Origin: Xanthomonas campestris pv. badrii
GTDB taxonomy: Bacteria; Pseudomonadota; Gammaproteobacteria; Xanthomonadales; Xanthomonadaceae
NCBI RefSeq assembly: GCF_012848175.1
Contig: NZ_CP051651.1
Coordinates: 3,596,001 to 3,660,000 of the forward strand
DNA length: 64,000 nucleotides
Reading direction: 5' to 3'
Made by a program: the position numbers and the translations under genes. Positions 1 through 8,017 of this stretch are shown piece by piece. Below the pieces are notes generated by a model, which saw only the letters and a program-made list of their open reading frames with translations, had not been told where the DNA came from and did not search any database. Each line of letters begins with the position of its first letter. Position 1 is the stretch's first letter.

Positions 1-216
1 GTGCGTCAGCTGGTCGTACATCCGGGTGAGCTTTTCTTTGGCTTGCAACTTCTCGCGCTTCATCTGGCCCAAGGTCACGTCGTCGATCGGGAGCACCCCG
101 AGTTCGGCATCCATGCATTTCTTGTTCAATAGCCTGTGGCGTTGGTAGAGCTGCTTGAACTCGGGATCGGACTTCATCAATGCGTCGATTTCGGTCTGCG
201 GTTGCCCTTCGAACAT
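1..216 (-). CDS. YdcH/DUF465 family small protein (3' end beyond window edge)
   Basis: A small charged helical protein; 72 residues are visible and the frame is still open at base 1, so the C-terminus lies outside. It starts MFEGQPQTEIDALMKSD and continues with a Lys/Glu-rich helix (KREKLQAKEKL), the layout of DUF465 (YdcH) proteins, which are usually 70-80 residues. The start is fixed by an ATG at 214-216 with a strong ribosome site (GGAGGTAA on the minus strand, 221-228). The family has no firmly established function. Family assignment rests on size, charge pattern and the motif around residues 40-60. Confidence 0.8.
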   Translation of the reverse strand, partial: MFEGQPQTEIDALMKSDPEFKQLYQRHRLLNKKCMDAELGVLPIDDVTLGQMKREKLQAKEKLTRMYDQLTH

Positions 217-558
217 GGCGTTACCTCCTTCACTTAAAACAAGAACGCCCCGGCCAGCGACGGCACGGGGCGCAGCTTGGGAATGGAAGACCAACGCGTT
301 GCAAAGGCCGACACACGGGCGAAACCACCACCAACCATTCCACCCATTTGCGTCGTTGCGTGCCTCTGCGTCACTGGCCCGGCCCTCCGTACTTCCCGGG
401 CGGCGAAGTTGCTGCCCGGAGGTACGACCCTACGCCGGTCGCGGAGGGGGTTCAAGGCCGAAACGGCCGCTTTTGGCGTTCCCCGCATCAATCAGTGACC
501 GCGGTTCAACCGGGCGTCATGCCCGGGTTAAAAGGCTTTAACTTCCAAGAACTTGCCA
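217..558. other. Non-coding spacer with hairpins
   Basis: No credible gene in 342 bp. It holds at least two stem-loops: an imperfect 12-bp stem at 389-425 (GTACTTCCCGGGC pairing with GCCCGGAGGTAC) and one at 508-529 (AACCGGGC / GCCCGGGTT). The latter lies just beyond the stop of the minus-strand OmpA-like gene and could end its transcript, although no T-tract follows. Open frames here overlap each other on both strands and have no start signals. Confidence 0.5.
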
Positions 559-1449
559 TCAGGGGGCGACAACGACCTCCGCCGCACGGGTCTTGCTGGC
601 AGCGCCCTTGGTGCCGGTGACCTGCAGCCGCGAGGCCGCCACGCCGCCTGCCACCAGGGCATCGCGCAGCGCTTCGGCACGCTTCTTGGCGGTGGCCGCA
701 TCACTGTCGAAGCCGACGATGCTGACCCGGCCCTTCTTGCCGATGTTCAGGTACTCGGCCAGCGCCTTGGCCTGCCCGGCAGCATCGCCGGACAACGCCG
801 CCTTGCCACCGAAGGCGCCACTGCCCAGCGAGAACACCTCGCCCCGGGAGTCGAACTTGGCAGGCGGCAGCTTGGCCCCGGCCACCAGTTCGGCTTCCTC
901 GTGCGCCAGCAGCACGGCTTTCTGCTGGGCGGCGTTGAGCTTGGCGGTCTGCTTGCCGGCCACGCTGGTCAAGGCCAGCTCGGCATCCTGGCGGGCCAGG
1001 GTTTCCTGCTCGGCGGCCTGACGCATGCGCTCGGCCTCCTCGGCCTGGATCTGCGCCTGCACGCGCAGGCGCTCGGCCTCCTGCCGCGCACGCGAGGCGT
1101 CGCGGCGGCTGGCTTCGATCAGCAGGTCGTTGCGGGTGCCTTCCAGCCGGTCCAGCTCGCGCCGGGCCAGCGCGGTGCGCGCAGTGAGTTCGGCGATCTC
1201 GACCCGGCGGTCGGCCAGGAACAGCAGTTCGTCGCGGTCGCGGCGCTTGGCCTCGGCCAGCGCGGCCACGGTCTGCTGCGCCTGCAGGCGTTCGTAGCGG
1301 GCCAGGTCGCTGGTCTGCGGATCGCCCTGCAACACGGCCAGGCGCCGGTTCAGCGCGTCGGCCTGCGGGTCGTCCTTGGCCGCAAAGGCCAGCGGCGGCA
1401 GCGTCGCCAGGCTCAACACACCCAGGTACAGCAAGGGGCGCAGGGTCAT
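559..1449 (-). CDS. OmpA-like periplasmic/outer-membrane protein with coiled coil
   Basis: 296 residues. Residues 1-23 form a signal peptide (hydrophobic core, cleavage near AFA-AK). Residues 30-190 are a long Ala/Arg/Glu-rich coiled coil. Residues ~200-290 resemble a shortened OmpA peptidoglycan-binding domain: a GF.SD segment, then an RAEALRDAL helix and VAASRLQVTGTKG, matching the RA..V...L....V...R....G.G end of OmpA domains. It overlaps the upstream DUF4398 gene by 4 bp (ATGA), so the two are translationally coupled. It probably tethers the envelope to peptidoglycan. The OmpA match is partial, so the exact role is uncertain. Confidence 0.7.
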   Translation of the reverse strand: MTLRPLLYLGVLSLATLPPLAFAAKDDPQADALNRRLAVLQGDPQTSDLARYERLQAQQTVAALAEAKRRDRDELLFLADRRVEIAELTARTALARRELDRLEGTRNDLLIEASRRDASRARQEAERLRVQAQIQAEEAERMRQAAEQETLARQDAELALTSVAGKQTAKLNAAQQKAVLLAHEEAELVAGAKLPPAKFDSRGEVFSLGSGAFGGKAALSGDAAGQAKALAEYLNIGKKGRVSIVGFDSDAATAKKRAEALRDALVAGGVAASRLQVTGTKGAASKTRAAEVVVAP

Positions 1450-1829
1450 CGGGCACCCTCCCCGGTGTTGAGGGTGGTCTGCAGCTGCGTCACTTCCTTG
1501 CGGCGTTGCTCCAGCTGGGCGCTGACCACGGCCTCCTCGCTGCGCGCCTTGGCCAGGTCGGCATCGGCGGCGGCGCGCAGGGCCAGTTGCGGCACCTGCT
1601 TGCGCTGGCGCTTGTCCAGTTGCGCCTGCTGGGCATGCATCAACTCCTGGCGGGCCAGGTTGACCAGATCCGGGGCGTACTGGTCGGCATCGGCCTGGGT
1701 GGCGCGTTGCACGGCCTGTTCGGCGGCAGTGAGCTCCGGTGCCACCTGGGCGGCGGCCGGAGAGGAAAGAACCATGAAACAGGCGATGCCATACAGGGAT
1801 CGCCGCAAGTATGCGAAGCTAGCCGTCAT
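1446..1829 (-). CDS. DUF4398 domain exported protein
   Basis: 127 residues from the ATG at 1827-1829, chosen because it begins directly with a signal peptide (MTASFAYLRRSLYG, core IACFMVLSSPAAAQ). Longer in-frame starts would put 31 non-signal residues in front. The mature part has the DUF4398 pattern: Ala-rich helices with AEQAVQRAT, DLVNLARQELMHAQQAQL and LAKARSEEAVVSAQLEQ, probably a periplasmic coiled coil. It ends in a 4-bp overlap with the OmpA-like gene; such DUF4398/OmpA pairs are common in gammaproteobacteria and poorly characterised. Confidence 0.75.
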   Translation of the reverse strand: MTASFAYLRRSLYGIACFMVLSSPAAAQVAPELTAAEQAVQRATQADADQYAPDLVNLARQELMHAQQAQLDKRQRKQVPQLALRAAADADLAKARSEEAVVSAQLEQRRKEVTQLQTTLNTGEGAR

Positions 1830-1927
1830 TAGGGGAGCCGTAGCGAGAAGTCTCGAGCACGGCCATTGTCGGAAGCCTGCGGCGGACTTGCAACGAGACG
1901 CTGCTGTTTGTTGGGGAACCATTGCGC

Positions 1928-3061
1928 ATGGATATCGGCTACTTCCTGAAGCTGATGACCGAAAAGAACGCCTCGGACATGTTCTTGACCACCGGCGCGC
2001 CGGTGTACATCAAGATCGAGGGCAAGCTCTACCCGCTCGGCAATACGGGGTTGCCACCGGGGATGGTCAAGAAAATCGCCTATTCCTTGATGGACGAGGG
2101 CCAGGTGCCGCAGTTCGAGCGCGAGCTCGAGCTCAACATGGCCATCGCCCTGCCCGACGCGGGGCGCTTCCGCGTGAACGTGTTCAAGCAGCGTGGCGAG
2201 GTGGGCATGGTGATCCGCGCCATCCGCAGCCGGATCCCGAGCATCGAGGAGCTCAATCTGCCGCAGGTGCTCAAGGACGTCATCATGACCCCGCGCGGGC
2301 TGGTGCTGGTGGTGGGGTCCACCGGTTCGGGCAAGTCGACCTCGCTGGCCTCGATGATCGACCACCGCAACAGCACCACCACCGGGCACATCCTCACCAT
2401 CGAGGACCCGATCGAATACCTGCACAAGCACAAGATGTCGATCGTGAACCAGCGCGAGGTGGGCCTGGACACCCACGCCTTCCAGAGCGCGCTGAAAAAT
2501 GCGATGCGCGAAGCGCCGGACGTGATCCTGATCGGCGAGATCCTGGATGCCGAAACCATGGAGGCCGCCATCGCCTTCGCCGAAACCGGCCACCTGTGCC
2601 TGGCGACGCTGCACTCCAACAATGCCGACCAGACCATCGAGCGCATCCTCAACTTCTTCCCGGAGAGCGCGCACAAGAACGTGCTGATGAACCTGGCGCT
2701 GAACCTGCGCGCGGTCATCTCCCAGCGCCTGGTCAAGGGCGTGGATGGACGCCGCCGGCCGGCCACCGAAGTGCTGCTCAACACGCCGATGATCCGCGAC
2801 CTGCTGCGCCGCGGCCAGGTGCACGAGGTCAAGCAGGCGATGGAAGAGTCGCTGGAAGAAGGCATGCAGACCTTCGACCAATGCCTGTTCCGGATGGTCA
2901 AGACCGGCGAGATCGAGCAGGAAGAAGCGCTGCGTGCTGCCGATTCGCGTGACGGCCTGGCGCTGAAGTTCCGCCTGTCCGAAGGCGGCTCCGGCGAACA
3001 CGATCCGTATGCCGATTACGAGGCGGCATCGGCACCGAAGATCAGCCACGGGTTTATTTGA
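1928..3061 (+). CDS. pilU: Type IV pilus retraction ATPase PilU
   Basis: 377 residues from the ATG at 1928; a TTG two codons upstream is the only alternative. It is a PilT-like hexameric secretion ATPase in the cytoplasm at the pilus base that assists PilT in retraction and twitching. Walker A is GSTGSGKST (130-138), the Asp box lies around TIEDPIEY (158-165), and the His box is TLHSN (228-232). The Walker B segment reads IGEILDAET (202-210), where most PilT/PilU proteins have an Arg in GEIRD. NLRAVISQRL near 260 is typical of PilU rather than PilT. The acidic C-terminal extension also fits PilU. pilT is not adjacent upstream in this window. Confidence 0.93.
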   Translation: MDIGYFLKLMTEKNASDMFLTTGAPVYIKIEGKLYPLGNTGLPPGMVKKIAYSLMDEGQVPQFERELELNMAIALPDAGRFRVNVFKQRGEVGMVIRAIRSRIPSIEELNLPQVLKDVIMTPRGLVLVVGSTGSGKSTSLASMIDHRNSTTTGHILTIEDPIEYLHKHKMSIVNQREVGLDTHAFQSALKNAMREAPDVILIGEILDAETMEAAIAFAETGHLCLATLHSNNADQTIERILNFFPESAHKNVLMNLALNLRAVISQRLVKGVDGRRRPATEVLLNTPMIRDLLRRGQVHEVKQAMEESLEEGMQTFDQCLFRMVKTGEIEQEEALRAADSRDGLALKFRLSEGGSGEHDPYADYEAASAPKISHGFI

Positions 3062-3143
3062 TTGCTCAGATAGCCAAAAGCGAGCGGCGGTAACGATCGC
3101 TGACGGCAGCCGGCGCTGTTGCAGCGTGTTGTCTCTGCTGGAA

Positions 3144-3860
3144 GCGCCCTCATCCGGCGCTGTGCGCCACCTTCTCCCGCTTGCGGGAGAAGGGAGATCG
3201 GCGGCGGTGTGATGCTTGGAAATTGTTGACGACCTCCTAATCGCACGATGGCAGGCCCTGCGGCAAGCTCCTTGCGCCGTCATGTCGACGCGGTAAGCGC
3301 CCTCATCCGGCGCTGCGCGCCACCTTCTCCCGCTTGCGGGAGAAGGGAGATCGGCGGCGGTGTGATGCTTGGAAAATGTTGACGACCTCCTAATCGCACG
3401 ATGGCAGGCCCTGCGGCAAGCTCCTTGCGCCGTCATGTCGACGCGGTAAGCGCCCTCATCCGGCGCTGCGCGCCACCTTCTCCCGCTTGCGGGAGAAGGG
3501 AGATCGGCGGCGGTGTGATGGTTGGAGAATGTTGACGACCTCCTAATCGCACGATGGCAGGCCCTGCGGCAAGCTCCTTGCGCCGTCATGTCGACGCGGT
3601 AAGCGCCCTCATCCGGCGCTGCGCGCCACCTTCTCCCGCTTGCGGGAGAAGGGAGGTCGGCGGCGGTGTGATGGTTGGAGAATGTTGACGACCTCCTGAT
3701 CGCACGTTGGCAGGCCCTACGGCACGCTCCTTGCGCCGTCATGTCGACGCGGTAAGCGCCCTCATCCGGCGCTGCGCGCCACCTTCTCCCGCTTGCGGGA
3801 GAAGGGAGGTCGGCGGCGGTGTGATGCTTCTGGAAGGTGCCCGAAGGGCGGATGAGGGCC
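3144..3860. repeat. Five tandem copies of a 153-bp unit with internal palindrome
   Basis: Units begin (GCGCCCTCATCCGG) at 3144, 3297, 3450, 3603 and 3756, an exact 153-bp period. Each contains a perfect 11-bp inverted repeat (CCTTCTCCCGC-TT-GCGGGAGAAGG). The fifth unit is truncated near 3829 and followed by an inverted partial element (GGTGCCCGAAGGGCGGATGAGGGC less its ends, 3836-3859), which closes the array symmetrically. Units differ at only a few positions (for example AGATCGG in units 1-3, AGGTCGG in units 4-5), suggesting recent amplification. It sits between the convergent pilU and maiA. The GCGCCCTCATCCGG/GCGGGAGAAGG element is a dispersed intergenic repeat type in Xanthomonadaceae, from memory; the tandem array is what stands out. 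Confidence 0.92.
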
Positions 3861-3875
3861 GCAATGTTTTTGCCC

Positions 3876-4538
3876 TCACGCCACCGCATCCACCTGCAGT
3901 TCGGGCCGCGCCGCATCGAAGGCCGGTAGCGCCAGGCACGCCTGCTCGATGCGCTGCAAGGTCGGATACGGCGCCAGATCGACATCGAACCGGTGCGCGT
4001 TGTAGAGCTGCGGAACCAGCACGCAATCGGCCAGGCCTGGTGCATCGCCTTGGCAGAAACGTCCGGTGTGCGGATCGCGCGCCAGCTGCGTTTCCAGTGC
4101 GGCGAACCCGCGCTGCATCCAGTGACGGGTCCACTGCAGGCGTTGCGCGGCGTCCAGCGCAAAGTCGCGCTCCAGCAGCTGGGTGACGCGCAGGTTGTTG
4201 AGCGGATGCACATCGCAGGCGATGAGTTGCGCCAGCGCGCGCACGCGGGCGCGCTCGGCCGGCGCAGAGGGCAGCAGTGCGGCGGTGTCTGCGAACGCCT
4301 CTTCCAGATACTCCAGAATCGCCAGCGACTGCGCGATCACCACGCTGCCATGGCGTAGCGTGGGCACCAGTTCCTGCGGATTGAGCTGCGCGTAGGCCGG
4401 CGCATGTTGCTCGCCACCATCGCGCACCAGATGCACTGGATGGATGACATGATCCAGCGCCTTCAACTGCAATCCGATGCGCACGCGGTAGGCCGCGCTG
4501 GAACGCCAGTACGAAAACAGCTCCAGGGCCGCGCTCAT
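3876..4538 (-). CDS. maiA: Maleylacetoacetate isomerase (zeta-class GST)
   Basis: 220 residues from the ATG at 4536-4538. It converts maleylacetoacetate to fumarylacetoacetate using glutathione in phenylalanine/tyrosine breakdown via homogentisate. The N-terminal thioredoxin-like domain starts LELFSYWRSSAAYRVRIGL, the bacterial form of the zeta-class SSCSxRVRI motif, here without the Cys. QELVPTLRHG and QSLAILEYLEE are the usual glutathione-site segments. The C-terminal helical domain contains CDVHPLNNLRV and GLADCVLVPQLYNAHRF, both MaiA hallmarks. It lies 43 bp downstream of fumarylacetoacetase on the same strand, the next enzyme of the pathway, so the pair is probably one transcript. Confidence 0.9.
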   Translation of the reverse strand: MSAALELFSYWRSSAAYRVRIGLQLKALDHVIHPVHLVRDGGEQHAPAYAQLNPQELVPTLRHGSVVIAQSLAILEYLEEAFADTAALLPSAPAERARVRALAQLIACDVHPLNNLRVTQLLERDFALDAAQRLQWTRHWMQRGFAALETQLARDPHTGRFCQGDAPGLADCVLVPQLYNAHRFDVDLAPYPTLQRIEQACLALPAFDAARPELQVDAVA

Positions 4539-4581
4539 GGATGGGCGCCGCTGTCGCAGCCCGGTGCCGCTGCAGCCTGCG

Positions 4582-5571
4582 TCACGGCAGCGGCTGCCGT
4601 TCGACGCGCTGTTCGATCGCGCCGAAGATGCTGCTGCCGTCGGAGGCGAACATCTCGATGCGCACCTCGTCGCCGAAGGACATGAACGGCGTGCTCGGCG
4701 AGCCGTCGCGCAAGGTTTCCACCACGCGTTGTTCGGCAAAACATGACGCGCCCAGCGTGGTGTCCTGGTTGGCGATGGTGCCCGAGCCCACGATGGTGCC
4801 GGCCGATAGCGGCCGGGTCTTGGCCGCGTGCGCCACCAGCTGGGCGAAGTCGAACTGCATGTCGTTGCCGGCCTCCGGCGCACCGAACCAGGCGCCGTTG
4901 ACATGGGTCACCAGCGGCAGATGCACCTTGTTGCCGCGCCAGGCCTCGCCCAGCTCGTCGGGGGTGACGAACACCGGCGACAACGCCGAGCGCGGCTTGG
5001 ATTGCACGAATCCGAAGCCCTTGGCGAGCTCGGCCGGAATCAGGTTGCGCAGCGAGACATCGTTGACCAGGCCGATCAGCTGGATATGCGCGGCCGCCTG
5101 CTCGGTCGAGGCGCCCATCGGCACGTCGTCGGTGATGACCACCAGCTCGGCCTCCAGGTCGATGCCGTGGTCTTCGCTGATGACCTTGATGGCATCGCGC
5201 GGACCATAGAACCCGGCACTGGTGGCCTGGTACATCAGCGGGTCGGTGTAGAAGCTTTCCGGCACCTCGGCGTTGCGGGCGCGGCGCACCCTTTCTACGT
5301 GCGGCAGGTAAGCGCTGCCATCGACGAATTCGTAGGCGCGCGGCAGCGGCGCGGCCAGCGCCTGCGGTTCCAGGTCGAACACGCCGTCGGCGCTGCCGTC
5401 TTCCAGCGCGTCGGCCAGGGCATTCAGGCGCGGCGCGCTATTGCTCCAGTCGTCCAGCGCGCGCTGCAGGGTGGGCGCAATGCCGGTGGCACGTACGGCC
5501 TTGCTCAGGTCGCGGGAGACCACGATCAGGCTGCCGTCGCGGCCGCCTTCCTTCAGGGAACCTAGCTTCAT
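4582..5571 (-). CDS. Fumarylacetoacetate hydrolase
   Basis: 329 residues from the ATG at 5569-5571, chosen because AAGGAGG-like AGGAAGG precedes it and because the upstream extension is not conserved in character. It cleaves fumarylacetoacetate (or a related acylpyruvate) to fumarate and acetoacetate. Family marks are the FYTDPLMYQATSAGFYG segment, the metal-binding region GIDLEAELVVITDD with the paired acidic residues of the FAH fold, and LVTHVNGAWFG plus AGTIVGSGTIANQ in the C-terminal half. Its downstream neighbour is maleylacetoacetate isomerase. A single-domain bacterial FAH of about 330 residues is the usual size. Substrate is inferred from family and neighbour. Confidence 0.88.
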   Translation of the reverse strand: MKLGSLKEGGRDGSLIVVSRDLSKAVRATGIAPTLQRALDDWSNSAPRLNALADALEDGSADGVFDLEPQALAAPLPRAYEFVDGSAYLPHVERVRRARNAEVPESFYTDPLMYQATSAGFYGPRDAIKVISEDHGIDLEAELVVITDDVPMGASTEQAAAHIQLIGLVNDVSLRNLIPAELAKGFGFVQSKPRSALSPVFVTPDELGEAWRGNKVHLPLVTHVNGAWFGAPEAGNDMQFDFAQLVAHAAKTRPLSAGTIVGSGTIANQDTTLGASCFAEQRVVETLRDGSPSTPFMSFGDEVRIEMFASDGSSIFGAIEQRVERQPLP

Positions 5572-5948
5572 GACCTTCCTGTGCAGTGACGGATCGGCCG
5601 ATTGTACGACCTGCCGCACCATCCGTTACACTTGAAACAACTGACCCGCGCCCCAGCCGCTGGCAGGAACTTTTGTGCAGCGCGCCAATCGCGCGTACAC
5701 TTGCCGGGTCTGCATGCGGCCGTCCGTTTCCCTTTGGGACCGCCGGCGAGGCCAGGATCGATCGATCCGCTCGCCCGCCCCACCCGACGCCTTTCGTGGT
5801 GCCGACAAACCCATCGCGTCTTGATCGGGTTGATCCACCATCTCGCAGCGCGGTTCACGGGAACGCTCCGAGCCTCACCTTTTCGCATCTGCAATGCGTT
5901 TGCGCTCCAGGCCCGGCCTGGTGGCGGCGCTTTACTTGGAGCTTCCTG
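5572..5948. other. Long leader region upstream of rhlE, no gene
   Basis: 377 bp between divergent fumarylacetoacetase and rhlE. Apart from promoter-like sequences I see no gene. It is probably mostly the 5' untranslated region of rhlE (about 240 nt if the promoter at 5673-5701 is used). Confidence 0.5.
5673..5701 (+). promoter_or_regulatory. Probable sigma-70 promoter for rhlE
   Basis: TTGTGC (5673-5678), 17-bp spacer, TACACT (5696-5701). A second GTTACACTTG box occurs about 70 bp upstream. Predicted start near 5708 leaves a long leader before the ATG at 5949. Confidence 0.45.
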
Positions 5949-7337
5949 ATGTCTTTTGAATCCCTGGGCCTGGCGCCCTTCCTGCTGCGCGCGTTGGCCG
6001 AGCAGGGCTACGAAACCCCCACCCCGATCCAGCAGCAGGCGATCCCGCTGGTGCTGGAAGGTCACGACCTGCTGGCCGGCGCACAGACCGGCACCGGCAA
6101 GACCGCCGCGTTCGGCCTGCCGCTGCTGCAGCACCTGGGCACCTCGCCGCAGGCGGTCAGCGGCCCGCGCAAGCCGCGCGCGCTGATCCTGACCCCTACC
6201 CGCGAGCTGGCCACCCAGGTGCACGACAGCCTGCGCGGCTACAGCAAGTACCTGCGCATTCCCAGCGCGGTGATCTACGGCGGCGTGGGCATGGGCAACC
6301 AGCTCGACGCGCTGCGCCGTGGCGTGGACCTGCTGATCGCCTGCCCGGGCCGCCTGATCGACCATATCGAACGCCGCAGCGTGGACCTGTCCGGTATCGA
6401 AGTGCTGATCCTGGACGAAGCCGACCGCATGCTCGACATGGGCTTTTTGCCGTCGATCAAGCGCATCCTGACCAAGCTGCCGCGCCAGAACCGCCAGACC
6501 CTGCTGTTCTCGGCCACCTTCGAAGAGAACATCAAGCAGCTGGCGCTGGAGTTCATGCGCAACCCGATGCAGATCCAGGTCACCCCGAGCAATACCGTGG
6601 CCGAGAGCATCACCCACCGCGTGCACCCGGTCGATGGCGCGCGCAAGCGCGACCTGCTGCTGCACCTGCTGGCGCAGGACAGCCGCGAGCAGACCCTGGT
6701 CTTCGCACGTACCAAGCACGGCAGCGACAAGCTGGCGCTGTTCCTGGAGAAGTCGGGCATCAAGACCGCGGCGATCCACGGCAACAAGAGCCAGGGCCAG
6801 CGCATGCGCGCCCTGAGCGACTTCAAGGCCGGCCGCGTGACCGTGCTGGTGGCCACCGACATCGCCGCGCGCGGTATCGATATCGACCAGCTGCCGAAGG
6901 TCATCAACTACGACCTGCCGATGGTGGCCGAGGACTACGTGCACCGGATCGGCCGCACCGGCCGTAACGGCTCCACCGGCGAGGCGATCTCGCTGGTGGC
7001 GCAGGACGAAGCCAAGCTGCTGCGTCAGATCGTGCGCATGCTGGGCCGCGACGTGGAAATCCGCGACGTACCGGGTTACGAGCCGCAGACCCCGATCCGC
7101 TGGGGCAACAGCGCGCCGGGCCGCGCCGAACAGCCAGGCGGCGACCGCGCGCCGCGCAAGAGCCACGCGCGTCGTCCGCATGGCGATGCGCCGCGCCAGG
7201 CGCATGCGCATGCCGGCCCGAAGAAGCCGGGTGGCCAGCGCAGCGGCGGGCCGCGTCAGGCCAATGCCGGTGCAGGCGCCGGGCGTCGCGATGGCGGGCG
7301 GGGCGGCAACGGCCGTCCGGCCAACCGCGGCGCCTGA
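5949..7337 (+). CDS. rhlE: DEAD-box ATP-dependent RNA helicase RhlE
   Basis: 462 residues. It unwinds short RNA duplexes and is linked to ribosome assembly and cold adaptation. All helicase motifs are present in order: Q motif (GYETPTPIQQQAIP), I (AQTGTGKT), Ia (PTRELA), II (DEAD), III (SAT), IV (LVFARTK), V (ATDIAARGID) and VI (HRIGRTGR). The N-terminus SFESLGLAPFLLRALAEQGY is typical of RhlE. The tail from about residue 390 is rich in Gly, Arg, His and Pro, as in other RhlE proteins, and probably binds RNA nonspecifically. The ATG at 5949 fits the family start. The long leader upstream suggests post-transcriptional control. Confidence 0.93.
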   Translation: MSFESLGLAPFLLRALAEQGYETPTPIQQQAIPLVLEGHDLLAGAQTGTGKTAAFGLPLLQHLGTSPQAVSGPRKPRALILTPTRELATQVHDSLRGYSKYLRIPSAVIYGGVGMGNQLDALRRGVDLLIACPGRLIDHIERRSVDLSGIEVLILDEADRMLDMGFLPSIKRILTKLPRQNRQTLLFSATFEENIKQLALEFMRNPMQIQVTPSNTVAESITHRVHPVDGARKRDLLLHLLAQDSREQTLVFARTKHGSDKLALFLEKSGIKTAAIHGNKSQGQRMRALSDFKAGRVTVLVATDIAARGIDIDQLPKVINYDLPMVAEDYVHRIGRTGRNGSTGEAISLVAQDEAKLLRQIVRMLGRDVEIRDVPGYEPQTPIRWGNSAPGRAEQPGGDRAPRKSHARRPHGDAPRQAHAHAGPKKPGGQRSGGPRQANAGAGAGRRDGGRGGNGRPANRGA

Positions 7338-7359
7338 GCGGTGAGCGTCGGTTGACCAC

Positions 7360-7380
7360 AAGGGCCGCGATGCGGCCCTT
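7360..7380 (+). terminator. Hairpin after rhlE
   Basis: A perfect 9-bp stem, AAGGGCCGC / GCGGCCCTT with a 3-nt loop, 22 bp after the rhlE stop. No strong T-tract follows, so termination strength is uncertain. Confidence 0.5.
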
Positions 7381-7472
7381 GCTCTGTCCGCCGCGGCCTG
7401 CCCAGGCTTTCGCGTGATCCGGCAACGGGCCGGCACGCGCCCTTCCTTCCCATTGTTTGCCGAATCATCGTC

Positions 7473-7826
7473 ATGGACATCTTCAAGGTATTCACCCTGG
7501 AAGCCGCACACCGGCTTCCCAACGTGCCGCCCGGCCACAAGTGCGCCCGCCTGCACGGGCATTCGTTCCGGGTCGAGCTGCATGTCAGTGGCGACCCAGG
7601 CGCCGAGACGGGCTGGATCATGGACTTCGGCGATATCAAGGCCGCCTTCCAGCCGATCTACGACCGCCTGGACCACCACTACCTCAACGATATCGAGGGG
7701 CTGGAAAACCCGACCAGCGAGCGGCTGGCGATCTGGATCTGGAACCAGCTCAAGCCGGCCCTGCCGCAGCTGAGCGAGATCGTGGTGCACGAGACCTGCA
7801 CCTCCGGCTGCCGTTATCGCGGTTGA
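7473..7826 (+). CDS. queD: 6-carboxytetrahydropterin synthase QueD
   Basis: 117 residues. It makes 6-carboxy-5,6,7,8-tetrahydropterin from dihydroneopterin triphosphate for queuosine/preQ0 synthesis. Zinc ligands are visible as H13 (EAAHRL) and H28/H30 (LHGHS), with the catalytic Cys at 24 ([10 protein letters not shown]). DFGDIK near residue 51 and LDHHYLND near 70 are conserved PTPS/QueD segments, and [10 protein letters not shown] near the end carries the substrate-binding Glu region. The short length fits QueD rather than eukaryote-type PTPS. No other queuosine gene is adjacent. Confidence 0.92.
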   Translation: MDIFKVFTLEAAHRLPNVPPGHKCARLHGHSFRVELHVSGDPGAETGWIMDFGDIKAAFQPIYDRLDHHYLNDIEGLENPTSERLAIWIWNQLKPALPQLSEIVVHETCTSGCRYRG

Positions 7827-7848
7827 TCCCTGCGCAGTTGCTTGACCC

Positions 7849-7871
7849 GAAGCCGCCTGCCAGGCGGCTTC
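7849..7871 (+). terminator. Hairpin after queD
   Basis: Stem GAAGCCGCCT / AGGCGGCTTC with a 3-nt loop, 22 bp after the queD stop, followed by GTCGTTT, a weak T-rich run. Confidence 0.6.
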
Positions 7872-7945
7872 GTCGTTTGAGAACCACTGCCAAGGCACTG
7901 AATTCAAAGCACTTCCAGTGCGAGTTGGAAAAACTTCAGGAAACG

Positions 7946-7986
7946 TGTTGCATCGCAGCAATATCCGCGTATGCTGCAACGCAACA
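7946..7986 (+). promoter_or_regulatory. Phasin promoter overlapped by a 15-bp inverted repeat
   Basis: TTGCAT (7948-7953), 16-bp spacer, TATGCT (7970-7975) form a plausible promoter. It is covered by an imperfect inverted repeat: TGTTGCATCGCAGCA (7946-7960) and TGCTGCAACGCAACA (7972-7986), 13 of 15 positions paired, 11-bp spacer. TTGC/GCAA-type operators are reported for the polyhydroxybutyrate regulator PhaR at phasin genes in other proteobacteria; that PhaR acts here is inference. Confidence 0.5.
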
Positions 7987-8017
7987 AACGGTCACGGCCT
8001 TCCCCAAGGGGTTCGCA

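Noticed and set aside
553..2952. A 799-codon plus-strand open frame antisense to the OmpA-like and DUF4398 genes and out of frame with pilU
   Set aside because: High-GC shadow frame; the genes it overlaps have signal peptides, ribosome sites and recognised families.
3144..3860. The 153-bp repeats as a CRISPR array
   Set aside because: The whole 153-bp unit is repeated without unique spacers, the unit is far too long, and no cas gene is nearby.
1829..4213. A 794-codon minus-strand open frame with 51-residue internal repeats (…ADLPSPASGRRWR…)
   Set aside because: It exists only because the 153-bp DNA repeat is a multiple of three and carries no stop in that frame; it runs antisense through pilU and has no family match.
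5568..7979. An 803-codon minus-strand open frame across rhlE and queD
   Set aside because: Antisense to the helicase and QueD genes, rich in Arg/Ala/Gly/His as expected of a shadow frame in GC-rich DNA.
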